Of a stretch of DNA of 8,416 bases, positions 5,824 to 8,416 are shown piece after piece (position 1 is the first letter of the stretch; the number at the start of each line of letters is the position of its first letter). The stretch covers positions 1-8,416 of the forward strand of contig JACDDZ010000063.1 of the NCBI GenBank assembly GCA_013816695.1. Direction: 5' to 3'. The position numbers and the translations under genes are program-made. Below the pieces are notes generated by a model. It was not told where the DNA came from. It saw nothing but the letters and a program-made list of their open reading frames with translations, and ran no database searches. This DNA is from Gemmatimonadaceae bacterium (lineage in GTDB: Bacteria > Gemmatimonadota > Gemmatimonadetes > Gemmatimonadales > Gemmatimonadaceae).

Positions 5824-7629
5824 CTATTGTCCGCTGTAGCCCTCAAAGTTATTCCCCTCTCCAACGTCAGGCAACCCGGCGCGCGTAAACACTGCGTCAC
5901 CAAACGCACCGTGGAGGCTTTCCTTGAGGATGTCCTCAGCGCGGGCCGCCGTGGGAGCGGCGAGCGCTGCGTCAGCGGCCTGCCGGGCCACCTCTACGCT
6001 CACTCCCCTGACTATTCGCTTCACCTGGGCGACCGATCGCGGCGACACACTCAGCTGGCGTACACCCAGGCCAAGCAGCGCAAACGCCATCAGCGGCTGC
6101 GAGGCCATTTCACCGCAAACGGCGACGTCCAGCCCCGCTACATGGCCGACTTCAACCGTCCGCTTGATGAGGCGCAGCACCGCCGGGTGCAGTGGCGTAA
6201 AACGCGAAGCGATGTTCGCATTGCCTCTATCAACGGCAAGAGTGTACTGCACGAGGTCGTTGGTCCCGATGCTGAAGAAATCCACATGCTCGGCGAGCGT
6301 GTCAGCTCCAATCACTGCGGCTGGAGTCTCCACCATGACGCCCAATGGAAGGTCGTGCCGGTACTCGATGCCGCGCTCATCCAGCTCGGCCGCGGCTTCT
6401 GCGAGGAGCGTACGCGCCTGCATCACTTCGTCGAGCGACACGATGAGCGGGAGCATGATGCGCACATCACCGTGCATTGCGGCGCGCAGCAGCGCGCGCA
6501 GCTGGACCTTGAACATCTCCGGCTGGTCGAGGCACATCCGTATGGCCCGCCAACCCAGGAAGGGATTCGCTTCGGTCGGAAATCCACCAATGGGAAGCTT
6601 GTCACCGCCCACGTCGAAAGTGCGGATCACAACGGGATGTGAGTCGAATGCTTCCACGACACGCTTGTACGCCCGGTACTGCTCCTCCTCATCCGGCATT
6701 GTCGTGCGCCCAACAACGAGGAACTCGGTCCGCATGAGACCCACGCCTTCGGCACCGCTGTGTGCGGCGGCATCTGCCTCTTCAGGAAGATCGACGTTTG
6801 CACGGAGTGTGATCCGAACACCATCCAGTGTTACCGGTTCGGCAGTCAGCAGCTGCATCAGCTCGGCTTCGTCACGCGCTTCCGCTACCTGACGCTCGCG
6901 ATATGCGCTTAGCTGAGCCTCGCCCGGCTCGACAACGAGAAAGCCCGAAGTTCCATCGAGAATCACCTGCTCGCCGCCCTTGAGGCGTGATGTGGCATCA
7001 CGCAACCCCACCACGGCTGGCAGCCCGAGTGATCGCGCAAGAATTGCCACATGCGATGTCCTGGTTCCCGCATCCGTGGCAATGCCTGCAATCGCCTCCC
7101 TGTCCAGCTGCACGGTAAGACTTGGCGTGAGGTCGTGCGTCACGAGGATGGCTCGCGATCCTTTCGGCAGGTCCACAGGATCATGATCCGGCAGGTCCAT
7201 CAGGACCGACAACACCCGGATGTGAATGTCCATGAGATCACCCACACGCTCGCGCATCATTGGGTGGGTGTGGCGCGCGAACTTCTGGCGCCATTCGATC
7301 ATCGCAAGGTCAAACGCTTTCTCAGCGCCCAGGCTCTGCTTGATCAATGCGTCCACCTCGCTGACAAGAGCCGCGTCTTCGAGAATGGATATCTGAACAT
7401 CGAAGATCGCAGCTTCCTCGGGACCTGCATGTTTTTCCGCGCGATCGCGCACATCCCTCAGGCGGGTCTTTGCTGTCTCGAGTGCGTTGTGGAAATGCTC
7501 GACTTCACGCTCGATTGCCTCGTCCGGGATGATGCGATGCGGAACATCCGGCACCTCCCATTTCAGGAGGTGCACGGGGCCGACAACAATCCCCTGCGAC
7601 GCTGGCATTCCGGTGATTACGCCTTTCAT
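5824..7629 (-). CDS. ptsI: PTS enzyme I (phosphoenolpyruvate-protein phosphotransferase)
   Basis: Cytoplasmic first enzyme of the sugar phosphotransferase system: it takes phosphate from phosphoenolpyruvate and passes it to HPr. The 601 residues contain the N-terminal HPr-binding and phosphohistidine domains, with the active-site His193 in [20 protein letters not shown]. The PEP-binding barrel follows: [11 protein letters not shown] at 295-305, FDVGGDKLP at 338-346, [20 protein letters not shown] at 451-470, and the catalytic Cys505 in CGEMAS. It is about 25 residues longer than the E. coli and B. subtilis enzymes, the excess being a C-terminal tail (roughly from [18 protein letters not shown]). 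ATG at 7629 is one base after the ptsH stop, with GAGAG just upstream. It should be co-translated with HPr, its phosphate acceptor. Confidence 0.97.
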   Translation of the reverse strand: MKGVITGMPASQGIVVGPVHLLKWEVPDVPHRIIPDEAIEREVEHFHNALETAKTRLRDVRDRAEKHAGPEEAAIFDVQISILEDAALVSEVDALIKQSLGAEKAFDLAMIEWRQKFARHTHPMMRERVGDLMDIHIRVLSVLMDLPDHDPVDLPKGSRAILVTHDLTPSLTVQLDREAIAGIATDAGTRTSHVAILARSLGLPAVVGLRDATSRLKGGEQVILDGTSGFLVVEPGEAQLSAYRERQVAEARDEAELMQLLTAEPVTLDGVRITLRANVDLPEEADAAAHSGAEGVGLMRTEFLVVGRTTMPDEEEQYRAYKRVVEAFDSHPVVIRTFDVGGDKLPIGGFPTEANPFLGWRAIRMCLDQPEMFKVQLRALLRAAMHGDVRIMLPLIVSLDEVMQARTLLAEAAAELDERGIEYRHDLPLGVMVETPAAVIGADTLAEHVDFFSIGTNDLVQYTLAVDRGNANIASRFTPLHPAVLRLIKRTVEVGHVAGLDVAVCGEMASQPLMAFALLGLGVRQLSVSPRSVAQVKRIVRGVSVEVARQAADAALAAPTAARAEDILKESLHGAFGDAVFTRAGLPDVGEGNNFEGYSGQ

Positions 7630-7630
7630 A

Positions 7631-7897
7631 TCAGCTCTCGCCGAATTTCCCGTCTACGAGTTTTTCTATCGCATCGAGCGCCTGATCGGCGTCATCGCCA
7701 TCAGCCCGCACTGTGAGTGTCGTTCCCTTCTCCGCTGTGAGCATCATCACGCCCATTATGCTCTTGCCGTTTACTTCCATGTCTTCGCGCAGGATTGTGA
7801 TCTGGGATTTGAATTTCCCGGCAACTTTCACGATCTCCGCGGCAGGACGAGCGTGGAGACCGAGCTTGTTTCTTACCGTTACGTTGCGTTCTGGCAT
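7631..7897 (-). CDS. ptsH: PTS phosphocarrier protein HPr
   Basis: Small cytoplasmic phosphocarrier, 88 residues, the normal size. The active-site His15 is in [14 protein letters not shown], and receives phosphate from enzyme I to pass to a IIA domain. Ser46 is present in [11 protein letters not shown], matching the site that HPr kinase/phosphorylase modifies in Firmicutes and several Gram-negative lineages, so a regulatory role beyond sugar transport is plausible. The frame is open to 7954, but the family begins at [18 protein letters not shown], so ATG at 7897-7895 is used. That ATG overlaps the stop of the upstream IID gene as TAATG, with no clear Shine-Dalgarno, which suggests translation is coupled. 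The hprK gene itself is not in the window. Confidence 0.96.
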   Translation of the reverse strand: MPERNVTVRNKLGLHARPAAEIVKVAGKFKSQITILREDMEVNGKSIMGVMMLTAEKGTTLTVRADGDDADQALDAIEKLVDGKFGES

Positions 7898-8416
7898 TAA
7901 CGGACGACCGAGAAGAGGACGAAAAGAGAAAGAACTGCGAGAGCAATACGCCACCCTTCACCGCGTCCGCCGAAGCGTGCGAGGAGAAGCGTTCCGAGAA
8001 TTACAACGAGGAACACGCCACCTGAAAGACGGCGTCCAGGCCCGATGATCGCCTGGAATGCGAGCGGAAGCGCGAATCCGGCAACGAGGCAGGCCGCACC
8101 ACCAATGATAGTGGGGCCTTTCCGGAGCAGTGGGTTTGCAAGCGCTTCAGAAACCCGCAATCCTTTCCGAAAACCGGTGCGCACTCCCCACGCCCTGAGC
8201 GCAACGTGGCCGGTATTGTAGACCCCGAGGAAAATTGCGAGTACCCATCCCGGCGTCGCACCAAGTCCAAATGCACACAGGGCAAGCAGCGAACAGAAGG
8301 GCAGCCAGCTCGCCCAGATAAGGCGGTCACCGACGCTGCCAAGCGGGCCTCCCAATGCGCGCCGAAACCTCTCGATCATTGCAGGATCGACCTGGTCCAG
8401 CTCCGCGCGTGCAAGT
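7897..8416 (-). CDS. PTS system mannose/fructose/sorbose family IID component, C-terminal part (cut by window edge)
   Basis: Membrane component of a mannose-type PTS permease; IID normally works with IIC to carry the sugar and with IIA and IIB to phosphorylate it. Only the last 172 residues are visible; an internal ATG at 8379 opens the longest complete frame, but the frame stays open upstream to the edge (LARAELDQVDPA before it), so the true start is outside. The recognisable IID block is RALGGPLGSVGDRLIWASWLP, equivalent to the conserved GPLAGIGD region. Several hydrophobic segments follow: around GWVLAIFLGVYNTGHVALRAW, GGAACLVAGFALPLAF, GVFLVVILGTLLLA and, at the very end, ALAVLSLFVLF. The family usually has about 270 residues, so some 100 are missing. 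The stop overlaps the ptsH start by one base. Substrate cannot be told from this part. Confidence 0.87.
   Translation of the reverse strand, partial: LARAELDQVDPAMIERFRRALGGPLGSVGDRLIWASWLPFCSLLALCAFGLGATPGWVLAIFLGVYNTGHVALRAWGVRTGFRKGLRVSEALANPLLRKGPTIIGGAACLVAGFALPLAFQAIIGPGRRLSGGVFLVVILGTLLLARFGGRGEGWRIALAVLSLFVLFSVVR

Noticed and set aside
5755..6892. Two long plus-strand open frames (about 295 and 322 residues) opposite ptsI
   Set aside because: They mirror a clearly coding, highly conserved minus-strand gene; their products show no recognisable motif and have arginine/serine/histidine-rich shadow composition.
7898..7954. N-terminal extension of HPr to an upstream start
   Set aside because: The extra 19 residues lie inside the IID coding region and do not resemble HPr; the family start at 7897 forms a TAATG junction.

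Overview
The window comes from a moderately GC-rich bacterial chromosome. Nearly every gene lies on the minus strand, in short-spaced or overlapping runs. A mannose-family PTS IID component, an HPr that has both His15 and Ser46, a bifunctional-nuclease-family protein, and a cobalamin riboswitch ahead of a BtuFCD-type importer together suggest a Gram-negative, non-proteobacterial lineage such as Gemmatimonadota. That placement is inferred from gene content and style; there is no phylogenetic marker analysis behind it.

Read in the direction of transcription (right to left), the window has three parts. (1) 8416-4513: the end of a PTS IID gene, ptsH, ptsI and metK, tightly packed and closed by a strong intrinsic terminator at 4541-4513. 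IID, HPr and EI belong to one phosphotransfer chain, and metK makes S-adenosylmethionine. (2) 4503-3930: a compact element of 574 bp. It is a plus-strand gene for a four-helix-bundle protein of the 23S rRNA intervening-sequence (S23/IVP) family, held between two 95-bp inverted repeats that match at 90 of 95 positions without gaps. It sits just past the metK terminator and 50 bp before the next minus-strand gene. (3) 3879-1: a bifunctional nuclease (DUF151) gene; an overlapping gene for an exported protein with a carboxypeptidase-regulatory-like domain and a C-terminal membrane anchor; a cobalamin riboswitch with a readable expression platform; and btuF-btuC-btuD joined by 4-bp overlaps, with btuD cut by the window edge.

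The cobalamin cassette is self-explanatory. The riboswitch should shut off synthesis of the binding lipoprotein, permease and ATPase when cobalamin is plentiful. Its final hairpin buries the btuF Shine-Dalgarno and runs straight into a U-rich tract that contains the probable TTG start, so it could act on translation, on termination, or on both.

The least conventional object is the inverted-repeat-bounded IVP gene. A plus-strand transcript would fold into a near-continuous 95-bp stem with the open reading frame in its loop. That is the architecture of rRNA intervening sequences, but here it lies between protein genes. Its arms also carry nested small hairpins and a run of GGC(T) units about seven bases apart.
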